64,000 bases of DNA from Lamellibrachia columna (GCA_963662155.1 OY759267.1:16807061-16871060); one strand, 5' to 3'. Numbered from the stretch's first letter, positions 31,348 to 44,279 are shown. Notes: generated by a model from the letters alone, not told the origin. Translations and numbers: made by a program.

Positions 31348-32155
31348 CTGAACACGTTTAATGGACGGATGGGGTTAGTTCTACAGCTGGCACAAGTTTT
31401 ATATTGATTTCTATGTTATTTATTTATAATTTTTCCTAGCCTGCTATAGTAAAATTCTTTATAATTTGCTTAATTCAACACAAGTATTGTGTTTGTTCTG
31501 TATTAACACTAGTATAGGCATGTACGCCACTGGCCGACCATCTAGTGGAATATTGCCGACTTATACACAGATGGAAGCCTAGTCATCTGATATTATCGCT
31601 CACGACTGGCGCTGTATTTAATGACTACACATTATTTCTCACATGTCATTCACCTATCAGATCTTGGTCTGCGATTTCCAGCATCGTCTTCGTAATCTTT
31701 GTCGGAAGAAATATCGTCGGTGTCAACTTCGCTAATATCACTGAAGCTCTCTCGTTCTCTCGACGTCGTAACATTTCCAAAATTGTTTTACAAATCCGAA
31801 TAATCAGAGTTCGACAAGACGAAAACGCTAAAAATTATAATCGATCGACGACAAAGTATAGATAAATATTGCCGTACTTACTGTTAATCGGAGAAATGCT
31901 AAAGTTTCAACGCGTTATCCAGTATGCACAGATTGGGGCGCCCATTTACTACTGGCTCGCAGCAAACGAGAGGAATTAATCTGATTGGTTAAACATTTAC
32001 TTATGCAGACAACTCCTATTTCCGGAGTTATTGCAGTGCTCCGACCCGAGGGCCATGAGGCCTAAACGGGCGCAAACGGATGGTTGATTCAAGCGATCTC
32101 ATAAAGAGTTATCGGTTTGAGGCAGACGGACCGGCAGTATATCAGACGCTGATTA

Positions 32156-32395
32156 CTAAGTCATCGAGACACAACAACAATAAGGTACAGCCGTCCAAGA
32201 GCCCATACTCATTGGTAGTGGAGAGTGTCGACAAAGAGGCGAAGACAGGGAAAGGTGGGATATACCTAATACGCTCTTTTGACAAGAAATCAGTATATGT
32301 GCAAAGTGGTATTTACGTTTGGTGCTATTCCGATCTGAATAAGTGTTTCACCGTTATATTTCAAATGCATGTTATACAATTAATGTATTAGGGAA
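32156..32395 (+). pseudogene. Reeler exon-1 3' fragment
   Basis: Matches the end of exon 1 of genes D/E (VQPSKSPYSLVVESVDKEAK) and about 140 nt of the following intron, including the GGAAAG/GTGGGATA donor. The signal peptide half is missing and the upstream sequence is unrelated. Confidence 0.8.
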
Positions 32396-33513
32396 CTACC
32401 GACGGTCGTACACTAATATCGACACTGTGACGTCAGATCACTTCGGTAGGACACTACGTGCCTTAATCTCTTTATCTACTACGCATTTGCTCCTACTAAA
32501 TTAATTTTTTTCAGATAATTATGAATGTTATCTAACTTAATCATAGCTATGACAACGGCCAGCAACACCAACATTAAGATTAGTAAAAGTGTATGCGTAC
32601 AACACAGAAAGCAAATTTGGTTTGGTCGAGGATTCAGACCGCTATATCTTTTCCAAATCAACGTATTCCATCGAATTAACTTTTCAGTAAGCGAGCAGCA
32701 ATGTTTTGGCTTCCGATACTATAATCCAGCACTTTGGCTTGCTTCCGGTTTTGAAAGTGAAACGCTTTGCATGAAATTGTTGAATGCACGTATATGCAGA
32801 CAATGGGTCCGAGACAAGCGAGCATCATCTACCTGTTGTCACAATGTCTTTGTATCCGAGTCAAGCGAACATCGTCTACCTGTTGTCACAATGTTGGAAA
32901 TTGTAATATCACGACTAGTCGGCTAGCTTTGTTATGTTTTTGCAGAACTGCTGAATATGTACTTTACTGCAACAAAAGCTTTGCTTGTTAAAACATTTGA
33001 AAGTTTAATGTTTACTTGCACTATAAATAATGGGCTAAATGTTATGTCTATCTACTAGGCATGAACATTATGCCAAACGAACCAATCGTTTATGCTACCT
33101 TTAGTGTATATTAGTAAATCATTTACGTAAGTAAAAAGCAACATAATAATTATGCATGAACATAAGTGGTGCACATTTGTATTTTAAAAAGTGTAGATCA
33201 TTGCATACCTATCAGTGATTGCGTAGAACTATTTGAATGTTTCGGAGCGAATACCATGTCTACACTGGAAACAGATGGGAACGTAACGCCCGTCACCTCA
33301 TCCCGGGTACGCCTGACCCAGACAAACTTTGTCCACAGGTATTGGAAATTGTCGACAGCTATTTGTGAATGTGCCAAACCGCAGGACTTATATTCATAAA
33401 CAGATATCCGTTGAACTTTGAACCATATAACATGATTCTACAATATAAAACGATCAGGATTTTTACAGTATGTTTTGTGTTTTGTGAATTAAGAGACCAA
33501 CGCAGTGACATCG

Positions 33514-33545
<32 letters not shown>

Positions 33546-33847
33546 AACGCGTATGGTGCGTGTGTGCGCGTGCATGGTAAAATAATATCCTCCCTTTACA
33601 TAAGACGCCGAACCAAAGACGCCGAACTACATATAATATAATAGCCCATTCACCTGAAGTATGATTCACCTGCTCCGGCAAGCCCGATGGTTAATTATTA
33701 TAGCGACATGCGGCTGGTCGAGCAGTCAGGTCACAGCGCTTCCATGGCTGACCACTGACGCTGTGCTGTGCACAAACAACCCGGACACACATTATTACGT
33801 CGTCTCTGTTACCTAAGCACATCGGTGGAGACATACCGAACCCTGCC

Positions 33848-33960
33848 ATGTCTTCGTGTTCGCACCTCGTGTAACTTGTCCTGCTGGTTGTCATACCGGC
33901 AGCGACCGAGCGTGGTGATGATGCTCCTCATAGTGCATGCATTATTGTCAGCGTTTTCCT
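33848..33960 (+). pseudogene. Reeler exon-1 pseudo-copy with early stop
   Basis: Starts ATG TCT TCG TGT TCG like genes D and E but has TAA as codon 9 ([18 protein letters not shown]). Homology fades after the region equivalent to GAPRGACVTM. It is followed by hairpin-like units GTAGGTCCTTGGACCTAC (33987-34043). Confidence 0.85.
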
Positions 33961-34100
33961 TAAGTAAGAAAAGTAAAGTAGTAGGTCCTTGGACCTACAA
34001 TATACAAAGTTGTAGGTCCTTGGACCTACAATATACAAAGTTGTAGGTCCTGTGCAGAAGTTGGAGGCCCAGGCGGGCGTGGAGCCCGGGCGCGCTCAAA

Positions 34101-34432
<332 letters not shown>

Positions 34433-34579
34433 ACATATATGTGTGAGCATTTATTAGAAGTTATATTTGCAAATTATCATATGAAACCTGTATTATAAAA
34501 CTTAAACACGAACAAGTGTTCAACATTTTTATTCAGAATCACTGTACTTGTTCTTTATTAAATAAAAAAAGCCATCGTC

Positions 34580-34960
34580 TGACTTAACAACAGTGTCCTG
34601 CATGGCTAAGCCAACCAATTGTTAAAAAGAATTCAGAATCACTGTATTCGCTCATTGTAAAAGCAGAATCAAAATCAGAAAAGTCATCGTCTGAATGAAT
34701 GACAACACCGTCCTGCTTGGGCCGAGCCGATGGAGTCGCTTGTTCCTCTACCAAATTGATGTTCATTGCCACAGGCACCTGCTGCTGAGGGCGTTTGTTG
34801 CTTGCACCCCAGCCCGAGATGGCTGGGTCTGGGTCGAAGCTGTCGATGTCTGCTGAATGCATCTTGACTGTCATCAAGTCGCTGCATGTAGTGTCTTTGA
34901 GTATGAAAACAAATACACAACCAAAAAATATATGATTTTGTCTCGTTTGCAAGTTTCATT
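34580..34960 (-). mobile_element. hAT transposase tail, segmental copy 2
   Basis: Minus-strand frame with DIDSFDPDPAISGWGASNKR, VVIHSDDDFSDFDSAF and TMSEYSDSE. Here the stop seen in copy 1 is absent, so the tail is open, but the hATC core is missing upstream. Confidence 0.6.
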
Positions 34961-35045
34961 CAACACTGCATTGCACATGCTATTACAAGCTGAGTAAACT
35001 TTTAAGTGGCTGACTGCTCCAAGAAAATGGTTTAATATATTTCAC

Positions 35046-35124
35046 ATCTCACCTCGTGTGGCTTGTCCTGCTGGTTGTCATACCGGCAAACAGGCGAAGA
35101 CACGGAAAGGTGGGACATACCTCA
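35046..35124 (+). pseudogene. Reeler exon-1 relic with internal deletion, cut by LTR
   Basis: CTCGTGTGGCTTGTCCTGCT (signal peptide) is fused directly to the exon end GGCGAAGACACGGAAAGGTG. The middle of exon 1 is deleted. The retroelement begins at 35125, inside the former intron 1. Confidence 0.8.
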
Positions 35125-35526
35125 TGTAACCCTGGTGGATTTAGCTGTTTATATATGTGTTAGGCTAGTCACTAGGGGGCGCTATGCCCAGTGTCACTCC
35201 CAGTTTACACAATCTGAGCGAGTTTTAGAAATTAGTCTGGGCAGTTCGCCCTGGGCCGGAGAAGACGACACACGTTGTTACATGCAAGCAACCTTCTCCC
35301 GGCTCAGTATGTGTATATTGACAATTTATCTCTGTCGCTGTGAGCAGGAACTCCATTTGTGATACATTCACCTATTACTTTTCTCGGCCATTGTTTCTTT
35401 TGTTATATTTCCTCTGGAAGCTTTTACTTCACACATTAAACATTGTCAATACACAACAGTCGTTCGATGTGGTTACAAATGGTACCATAAGTGGGATATC
35501 TGACAGTGTAAGCTTCCAGAAGAAGG

Positions 35527-36237
35527 ATGGCGTCGGCAGAAGAGAAGTTGGCTCGGCTGGAGGAGATGGTGGAGACGCTAAAACGCAACCAACAGCAGCC
35601 TGTCAACGTCACGGTGTCCGCTCCTCCGACTCGAAAACTGAGGATGTTCAGCGGTCGAACTAGTGAACTTCACTACTGGATCGGGGAAGCACGGAGCATC
35701 TTACCATCCGTCTCTTCGGCCAATAGACTGTCATTTTTTATCGCCCACCTGGATGGACCGGCCCGGGAAGAAGTAAGGTACGCCCCAAGAGATGAGAAGG
35801 ACTGTATCGATAAGATATTTACGTTACTGGTGTCTGCTTTTGGGGAAAACCGCTTTAATGCACAGCTGAAGAGAGGATTATACGATCGGGTGCAGGGTAG
35901 TAGAGAAAATGTTAGAGAGTTATCCAGAGCGTTCCTGGAAATTTCTGAAGGCTCGACTGATAAGGCTGACAGTAAGGATAATATGTTGATAGGAGTATTC
36001 TGTGAAAACCTGTTAGAACCTCAGATAAAACGGGAAATAAAGAGACTAGTTTGGACTGACCCCAAAATTTCGTTTGGCGCGTTGCGTTCCGAAGCGATTC
36101 AACTAGAGGAGGACGGTTTGAGTGGGCCAAACAGGAGTGTGCGTGTGAGGGAAGTTCACGAACCCCGCCACGCTTCCGATGACCCGAGTCCACTGGAACG
36201 AATTGCGGCCCAGTTGGAACTACTCGCGTGTTGCTAG
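35527..36237 (+). pseudogene. Retrotransposon gag-like protein, frameshifted
   Basis: 236 codons: a coiled N-terminus (EEKLARLEEMVETLKRN), then a capsid-like helical domain with MFSGRTSELHYWIGEAR, FIAHLDGPAREEV and FCENLLEPQIKREIK, typical of Ty3/PNMA-type Gag. The frame ends at a TAG (36235-36237). The protein sense continues in the -1 frame (QQQTAAGLAARP) to a CCHC zinc knuckle, C-x2-C-x4-H-x4-C, encoded at 36773-36814 beyond the 457-bp insertion. The same frame break exists in the second copy, so it predates the duplication. No slippery heptamer is visible at the break. Confidence 0.85.
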
Positions 36238-36303
36238 CACAACAACAGACGGCCGCGGGGTTGGCTGCGAGACCTAGCAGACCGGAACCCCGCAGCAGCG
36301 GAT

Positions 36304-36760
36304 GGGCACGGACCACAGTCAGAATCCATCCGCCATTACATTACATAAAGAGTCCCAAGGAAAAAATTCATTGTGCAGATAGGGTTTATTTGTGAGAGCA
36401 GAAATTGTGTGTATGAGTGAGTGGAAGTGATGTTTTTGTGCACAGTAGCATCTAAGCTTTGAAATGATGCCATTTGTCAGTAGGTATACCAGTTGCGTAA
36501 GGACACAGTGGCTGTTAGGCAGGATGTACTCATATTTGGGAAACCGGGGAATTTCATGGCAGAAATGCACGGGCCTCATGCTTTGAAGCAATTTGTGCGA
36601 AAAGGAGGTATGTCATTTTCACGAATTTCGCACACCAGGTGTCTTAGTGGGTCTGTCATTTTCTGTGAATTTAAAAAAAAAATTGTAGGATAAATTTTCA
36701 ATGTAGACGCAAGAACGTTATAATGGTCGTCTATGGGAAAAGTGACTGTGGTCCGTGCCC
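36304..36760 (+). mobile_element. Non-autonomous DNA transposon (MITE-like), 457 bp, inside gag copy 2
   Basis: Terminal inverted repeats of 18 bp: GGGCACGGACCACAGTCA at the left and its exact reverse complement ending at 36760. It is flanked by a 4-bp direct repeat GGAT. The other gag copy has the uninterrupted empty site (CAGCGGATCACTTC, about 45996-46009). No transposase is encoded. A 4-bp target duplication that is not TTAA argues against piggyBac; superfamily not assigned. Confidence 0.93.
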
Positions 36761-37017
36761 GGATCACTTCATTGTGAGTACTGCAGGCGAAGGGGTCACA
36801 CCCAGAATACATGTTGGAAGCGGGCAAGCGATATACGTCGTACCGATGAACAGCCAGGTGTTCATGCGTACGGGGATCAGTCAGATACCCGTGCAATGCG
36901 GGGTGGTCCAGTAGCGCGATCTATGTCGGGTCCAATGTGCCAGTACCACCCCGGGGTCAACAGGGAAACTAATTCACCCCGTTGCCGAGCGTCAGGCAGG
37001 CGGGCGTAGTGACACCA

Positions 37018-37073
<56 letters not shown>

Positions 37074-37074
37074 A
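37018..37074. repeat. (GTGC)n microsatellite upstream of gene D
   Basis: About 14 GTGC units. In segmental copy 3 (46230-46240) only two or three remain. Confidence 0.95.
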
Positions 37075-37296
37075 ACGACAAAGTAAATTCCGCCCTTTAC
37101 ATAAGACTCCGAACCAAAACATAGGAAAACACATGTGTACAGGGAAAAAACGCTATAATAATCCATTCACCTGAAATATGATTCACCTGCTCAGGTAAGC
37201 TCGATCAATAATAACGTGGTGACGCGCGGCTGCTCGAGCAATGAGATCACAGCGAAAAACAACCCGGATACACATTATTACACCGTCTCTGTTACC

Positions 37297-40200
37297 ATGT
37301 CTTCGTGTTCGCATCTCGTGTGGCTTGTCCTGCTGGTTGTCATACCGGCAGCGACTGGGCTTCCTAATGGTGCTCCTCGTGGTGCGTGTGTTACTATGTC
37401 ACCGAAACACAACAACACTAACGTACAGCCGTCCAAGAGCCCATACTCGTTGGTAGTGGAGAGTGTCGACAAAGAGGCGAAGACACGGAAAGGTGGGATA
37501 TACCTTATACGCTCTTTTGACAAGAAATTAGTATATGTGCAATGTTGTATTTACGTTTGGTGCTATTCCGATCTGCATAAGTGTTCAGCCGTTATATTAT
37601 GTTATATTAAAAATGCCCGTCATAAAATTAATGAGAACGATCGATAGTCGTACAGGAAAGTCGACTCCTTAGTAACACCAATATTCAGGGAGGTGGATAT
37701 CCATAGTTTGGGAGATTCGTATTATCTAAGTATATCGGACGAAGCTGCTCTCAAAAGGCGTATTGTTTATACTTTAAGTATTGTTTATACTTTAAGTATT
37801 TTGTGCCTAGTATTTTTTCTTCTGACAAACAACGATGGTCTGAGGTAAATCATAGTGGTTTAGGAAATCGCTCAGCCGGGGTATGGTGCCAACTTTTGGC
37901 TCACCGCTGATATTTCATCCCGCAAAAATAATGATCACACATCGCATTTTGTCTGTACTAGACACGCGCTATGATATACAATAAACAGTGTTTTAATCGA
38001 TTTCGTTTCAGTGTGCGTGAAGGGCGCCACGTTCAAAGGCATCCTGCTGCAAGTGAGAGCTGGAAATGGAACGGATCCAGTTGGCACGTTTGACGGGACA
38101 AAGCTGCCGAACAAAACGAAACTGATGACATGTTCCACAGCGAACGACTCCATCACACACTCGAAGCCTGAAGACAAAGCGAATCCCACCTGCTTCACTT
38201 GGAAGATGCCCGACACTGACATCAAAGAGGACCTGAAAGTCTTGTAAGTTGGCTGATTTGTAAACAGCTTAGTCTTAGTTAAATATATTGTATTAGTGGA
38301 AAAACACGTGAGTCCACGGCCATGTTAATGACCGGGCTGTTGAACGAGTATCAAGTTAGCGTTGTTTTCTATGACACTGTGACGTCAGATCACTTCCGTA
38401 GGGTTAATTGTGGCTCCATACGATTCCGGAGACATAAGCGATGAACTAGAATGTATTTTGTCTAGACAAATTTCGTTGAATATGGTTATATTCAGTAATA
38501 TGATTCGGTTGTGAATACATTGACTGATAGTAGGGGGTGCTGTCATGCGTGGTTGTTGTTGTTGTTGTTGCTGCAGCTGGTGGTGTTGTTGTTGCTGCAG
38601 CTGGTGGTGCTGGTGCTGGTGCTGGTGCTGGTGCTGGTGCTGCTGCTGCTGCTGCGTTGTTATCTGGAGTTGGCAGGTGTGCCTTTTAAAAATACCACTC
38701 CACAATAGACGCTGAACGCAAGCTAAGTTGCCGTGGGTAATTGGGAACGTATGTCTCGTGACCTAGTTTTAGCACTAGCATCTACTGGCGACCTCGGCTG
38801 GTTTGTTGCCTGTGTAAAGGATAGGATTATATTTTGTTTTTGGGTGTACTCACAGAACTGATAAAGACATGCTGAGTGGACATAGCTAAATGTAGCAGAT
38901 TATTGAACTTAAAGGGTTATGTTAGTCATGACGTCATCTCATTTTTGTCACTCGTGTTATGGACAAACCATGCCAACTTAGGTGTAACCAGATGATAGGC
39001 ATAGGTATATAGAATGATCTATTCTATTTTTTCTTGTCGTCCCGTCATTTGTAAATTTGGTACCCCAAATAAACATGCGCACTGAATCGACACACTTTGT
39101 GATTGATGAAGAGAACAGTAGGACAATACACTCACTTTGATTCGACTACTCCCGTACGACGGGGCTTCTGCCGACACGATTCGCTCACGACAAGGTTCAG
39201 AAATGCTTCCCGATTTGATTGAAGCTCCGATATCAGGGTTTCTGCCAGAGGGTAAAATGAGTAAAATTCAATACCCGAAAAAAAACTTGGGGTGTGGATC
39301 CATACCCAAACAAATAAATAATTTTGTCTACATCATAATTGACTCTGGGAGAGATGAATAACCAACACATACACATTTTCTTTAGTAATTACATGATATG
39401 ATATAAAACCAACCGCATACTAATGTACAGCTTAGTGCCACATCAAGGAAGGGACAAATGTAATTTGAACAGTAGAAACATCGACATTTGGCGGGTTAGG
39501 ATTCCCGATTTCATTATCTTCGTCAACTGCTTCACGCTGTTTATTGTTCGAAACTTGATTACTTTCTGTGCCCTGAGGCTGGGGTCTTTTCAAGAGCCAA
39601 TTATCGATTGTTGTTCGACGAATGAACTAGGTCAGTCACATAAATTAATTTTGACGCTCAGCACCGTAGTTTTGTGCGGTACATTCTTCGTTTTGCGTTC
39701 ATTAAAAATGCAATATAAAAAAAGACTTACAGTACATTTTATCGGAACATTTATTTAATTTCATCATTAATGCTCGGGATTTTTCATAAAGCAAAGAAGA
39801 AAACAAATCTCAATTCCAGAGTGTGACGAAACCACACCGATGTCAAACGGAATTCGTGTTGTAGATGGCTGGAAAACCCGTCTGACGGACCCTAAAATCC
39901 AACATTTTCTGGCGTGCCCATCGATGAAAAACTTCGCCTTCCGTCCCCCCAAAAAAATTTCTGCCGGAAATCCTAGATATCACGCAGAATAAAACCAGTA
40001 ACCACAACATTGAAGACACTGATTCCGACAAAATATCTGCTCAGTAATTCAAAATAACTTGTGGAGTCATGGATTATCAGATAATTAACTATGTTAGGAA
40101 GCATTCATTTATTTTCAGTTACGTACCAAAGTATTTAGTTTTGTAGGTGTAAGATAACAAGTCGAGCCGTAGACAAGTAACACCGGTGACCTTTTGATGG

Positions 40201-41908
40201 TTTCATAGTAGACGAAAACATTGCACTCATATATCGTTACAAATGTGTCAATTTGTATGAACCGAGGCATCGCAGCAGAAAACTGCATAAAAGTAAGCTA
40301 TTTAGAGAATGACACCCCTCCACCCCCCATAGGGCATACATGTTCTGATCAACATGGATTTTCATTGTTTTGACTCTTTTACCAGCGAAATGCTTTCTCA
40401 AAGACATTATTTATTTGCTTGCAGCGCAACCATTGCCGAAAGCAGAGAAAAGTACTGGGTGAAGGTGACGTCTGACGTCATTAACGTTTCGGACGGTGCC
40501 GCTACTCCAGGTAATATTGGCGTTCTGCAGACCAGAGGCTTCTGAATCATCTACTTATTCACATAGTTCGTTGTACGATATTTTTAATGGTTTCTTTTAA
40601 TCCCCGGGTAATAATAATGAATAAATAAATAAAATGAACCTTTATTTTTATGTTCATATCTAGAGTAAGACCCTGTTCAGGGGTGTTTACAGTTGAGTAA
40701 AATGCTAAGAAGAAAGGTTATAAATACTACAATAAATAAATAATAGGGATAATAAGAACAACATTTCAATACTGAAGACATTGACTAATTAATAACCCAA
40801 CAGTTGCATAGACTGTGGTAAAACTGAAACAGACGAACTAACATGCACAGAAAATATATTTTTTAAATGTATTATAAAGCCACTTAAACATCTACTCCAG
40901 CGGATAGTGCCACCACTCCAGCGGATAGTACCACCACTCCAGCGGATAGTGCCACCACTCCAGCGAATGGCACCACCACTCCAACGGATAGTGCCACCAC
41001 TCCAGCGAATGGCACCACCACTCCAACGGATAGTGCCACCACTCCAGCGAATGGCACCACCACTCCAGCGGATAGTGCCACCACTCCAGCGAATGGCACC
41101 ACCACTCCAACGGATAGTGCCACCACTCCAGCGAATGGCACCACCACTCCAACGGATAGTGCCACCACTCCAGCGAATGGCACCACCACTCCAACGGATA
41201 GTGCCACCACTCCAGCGAATGGCACCACCACTCCAGCGGATAGTGCCACCACTCCAGCGAATGGCACCACCACTCCAACGGATAGTGCCACCACTCCAGC
41301 GAATGGCACCACCACTCCAGTGGATGGGGCTACTGCTCCAGGTAAAATTAATTCAGCTATGCAGAACAACACCTTCTGCAACTTCTACGCACCGTATTCA
41401 CGTAGTTCATGGTGTAATATTTGTGTTTTTAATTTGTCTTTTAAACCAACAGTAATCAGGGACGTGGTCTGAACAAGCTTATGCGTACTTGCATTTAAAG
41501 TTGAGCTTGATCTATTTATGTTAGGTCAAGCCAGGGAACCACTACTGCCCTGCGAAAATAGCTCTTACCTTAACCCCTCGGTGTTTCTGACAATATATTA
41601 TAAAGAATGAGCAGCATTTTGTGACAATTGTAAGCCCCTATAATGTAATTTGGTATGTAAATTGGTGTGTAAATACCCCAGTTTGTTTAAATCGATTTCA
41701 ACTTAACAAATGCGGTGCATTAAATCTATTTTGAAAGTATACCCACTAGTGCGTGTAAACATATATTATTATGTTATTGAACGACATACAAGAATTGTAT
41801 TTGCATGAATTCTTCCATTTTACTCTGACGTTCTTTCGTGTAGGTCTGATGTTTGCTACAGTCACACTCTGCAGCCTACTGGCGCTAGTCACTGGTTTAA
41901 TGGAATAA
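37297..41908 (+). CDS. Reeler-domain protein with long mucin-like linker (gene D), 5 exons
   Basis: Model: exons 37297-37492, 38012-38243, 40425-40510, 40901-41341 and 41844-41908; 1020 nt, 339 aa. Phases 1, 2, 1, 1. Signal peptide [20 protein letters not shown]. Reeler domain: GAPRGACVTMSPKH, SPYSLVVESVD, CVKGATFKGILLQVR, VGTFDGTKLP, LMTCSTANDSITH, CFTWKMP, then ATIAESREKYWVKVTSDVI. Exon 4 encodes 21 heptads alternating TPANGTT and TPADSAT (147 codons), strongly O-glycosylation-like with repeated NGT sequons. Exon 5 is a hydrophobic tail nearly identical to gene C. The exon 1 donor is GTGGGA, weaker than GTAAGT, but the exon length (196) matches C and E exactly. Exons 1-2 resemble E, exons 3-5 resemble C. 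The canonical AATAAA of gene C is AATACA here. Confidence 0.85.
38558..38655 (+). repeat. Interrupted CTG/TTG repeat in intron 2 of gene D
   Basis: TTG, CTGCAG, CTGGTG and CTG units, about 100 bp. It is the short counterpart of the long CTG tract in gene E. Confidence 0.9.
40893..41338 (+). repeat. Coding 21/42-bp VNTR, 21 heptad units
   Basis: Alternating 21-bp units ACTCCAGCGGATAGTGCCAC(C) and ACTCCAGCGAATGGCACCAC(C), forming a 42-bp higher-order unit through most of the array. The reading frame is preserved throughout. Gene C exon 4 has four units. Confidence 0.96.
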
Positions 41909-43221
41909 CGACGTTCCACATCTCGGTCGTTCGTTCGTCCGCGCGTACGTGCGTGCGTTCGTGCGTTCGTGCGTTCGTTTGTAATCATCCTGTCTTGCGC
42001 CGCTGCATCGCGCCATCACTGGACGAGTCGATACTAACAAAAGTGTTTCGGCAATGAATTCTAGTCGTGTGCTTATCCCACAGGAAAGCTGTCAAAATGT
42101 GCACATCGTAATACATTACTCTATTGTTTAGTATCTGATTTGTAGAACAGCTGGACACTACGTGCCTTAATCTCTTTATCTACTACGCATTTGCTCCTAC
42201 TAAATTATTTTTTCTGAGATAATTATGAATGTTATCTAACTTAATCATAGCTATGACAACGACCAGCAACACCAACATTAAGATTAGTAAAAGTGTATGC
42301 GTACAACACAGAAAGCAAATTTGGTTTGGTCGAGGATTCAGACCGCTATATCTTTTCCAAATCAACGTATTCCATCGAATTAACTTTTCAGTAAGCGAGC
42401 AGCAATGTTTTGGCTTCCGGTACTATAATCCAGCACTTTGGCTTGCTTCCGGTTTTGAAAGTGAAACGCTTTGCATGAAATTGTTGAATGCACGTATATG
42501 CAGACAATGGGTCCGAGACAAGCGAGCATCATCTACCTGTTGTCACAATGTTGGAAATTGTAATATCATGACTACTCGGCTAGCTTTGTTATGTTTTTGC
42601 AGAACTACTGAATATGTACTTCACTGCAACAAAAGCTTTGCTTGTTAAAACATTTCAAAGTTTAATTTTTACTTGCACTATAATTAATGGGCTAAATGTT
42701 ATGTCTATCTACTAGACATGAACATTATGCCAAACGAACCAATCGTTTATGCTACCTTTAGTGTATATTAGTAAATCATTTACGTAAGTAAAAAGCAACA
42801 TAATAATTATGCATGAACATAAGTGGTGCACATTTGTATTTTATAAAGTGTAGATCATTGCATACCTATCAGTGATTGCGTAGAACTATTTGAATGTTTC
42901 GGAGCGAATACCATGTCTACACTGCAAACGGAGGGGAATACCATGTCTACACTGGAAACAGATGGGAACGTAACGCCCGTCACCTAATCCCGGGTACGCC
43001 TGACCCAGACAAACTTTGTCCACAGGTATTGGAAATTGTCGACAGCTATTTGTGAATGTGCCAAACCGCAGGACTTATATTCATAAACAGATATCCGTTG
43101 AACTTTGAACCATATAACATGATTCTACAATATAAAACGATCAGGATTTTTACAGTATGTTTTTTTTTTTTGTGAATTAAGAGACCAACGCAGTGACACC
43201 GTGCGTGCGTGCGTGCGTGGG

Positions 43222-43253
<32 letters not shown>

Positions 43254-43556
43254 AGCGCGTATTGGTGCGTGTGTGCGCGTGCATGGTAAAATAATATCCT
43301 CCCTTTACATAAGACGCCGAACCAAAGACGCCGAACTACATATAATATAATAGCCCATTCACCTGAAGTATGATTCACCTGCTCAGGCAAGCCCGATGGT
43401 TAATTATTATAGCGACATGCGGCTGGTCGAGCAGTCAGGTCACAGCGCTTCCATGGCTGACCACTGACGCTGTGCTGTGCACAAACAACCCGGACACACA
43501 TTATTACGTCGTCTCTGTTACCTAAGCACATCGGTGGAGACATACCGAACCCTGCC

Positions 43557-43670
43557 ATGTCTTCGTGTTCGCACCTCGTGTAACTTGTCCTGCTGGTTGT
43601 CATACCGGCAGCGAACGAGCGTGGTGATGATGCTCCTCATAGTGCATGCATTATTGTCAGTGTTTTCCTT
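43557..43670 (+). pseudogene. Reeler exon-1 pseudo-copy with early stop (copy 3)
   Basis: Duplicate of 33848-33960 with the same TAA at codon 9, so the disabling mutation predates the segmental duplication. Confidence 0.85.
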
Positions 43671-43778
43671 AAGTAAGAAAAGTAAAGTAGTAGGTCCTTG
43701 GACCTACAATATACAAAGTTGTAGGTCCTGTGCAGAAGTTGGAGGCCCAGGCGGGCGTGGAGCCCGGGCGCGCTCAAA

Positions 43779-44128
<350 letters not shown>

Positions 44129-44279
44129 AATATCCATATATGTGTGAGCATTTATTAGAAGTTATATTTGCAAATTATCATATGAAACCTGTATTATAAA
44201 ACTTAAACACGAACAAGTGTTCAACATTTTTATTCAGAATCACTGTACTTGTTCATTATTAAATAAAAAAAGCCATCGT

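Larger units (their letters stand above)
35125..36985 (+). mobile_element. Truncated Ty3-like LTR retrotransposon (5' LTR region and gag), copy 2
   Basis: TGTAAC at 35125 is a plausible LTR start next to an abrupt homology break. The LTR probably ends near 35460, before GGTTACAAATGGTACC and the gag start at 35527. No protease, reverse transcriptase or 3' LTR follows; after gag the sequence passes into a GTGC microsatellite at about 37018. LTR boundaries are inferred, not proven. Confidence 0.65.

Noticed and set aside
34584..34959. Functional acidic protein gene on the minus strand
   Set aside because: It is the tail of a hAT transposase relic whose dimerisation core survives only in segmental copy 1.
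35063..35663. Continuous coding sequence joining the exon-1 relic to gag
   Set aside because: An LTR start at 35125 and a clear gag start at 35527 separate them; the overlapping frames are shadows.
36319..36914. Small genes within the 457-bp insertion in gag copy 2
   Set aside because: Frames overlap on both strands, are short and lie within a MITE-like element with no transposase similarity.
37216..37647. Reading through exon 1 of gene D into the intron as one 143-residue gene
   Set aside because: Homology to paralogs stops at the GGAAAG/GTGGGA donor, and exon 2 completes the Reeler domain in phase.
40884..41381. Minus-strand and alternate-frame proteins over the gene D VNTR
   Set aside because: The exon 4 frame (Thr/Pro/Ala/Asn/Gly) fits intron phases on both sides and the paralog; the others are shadows of it.
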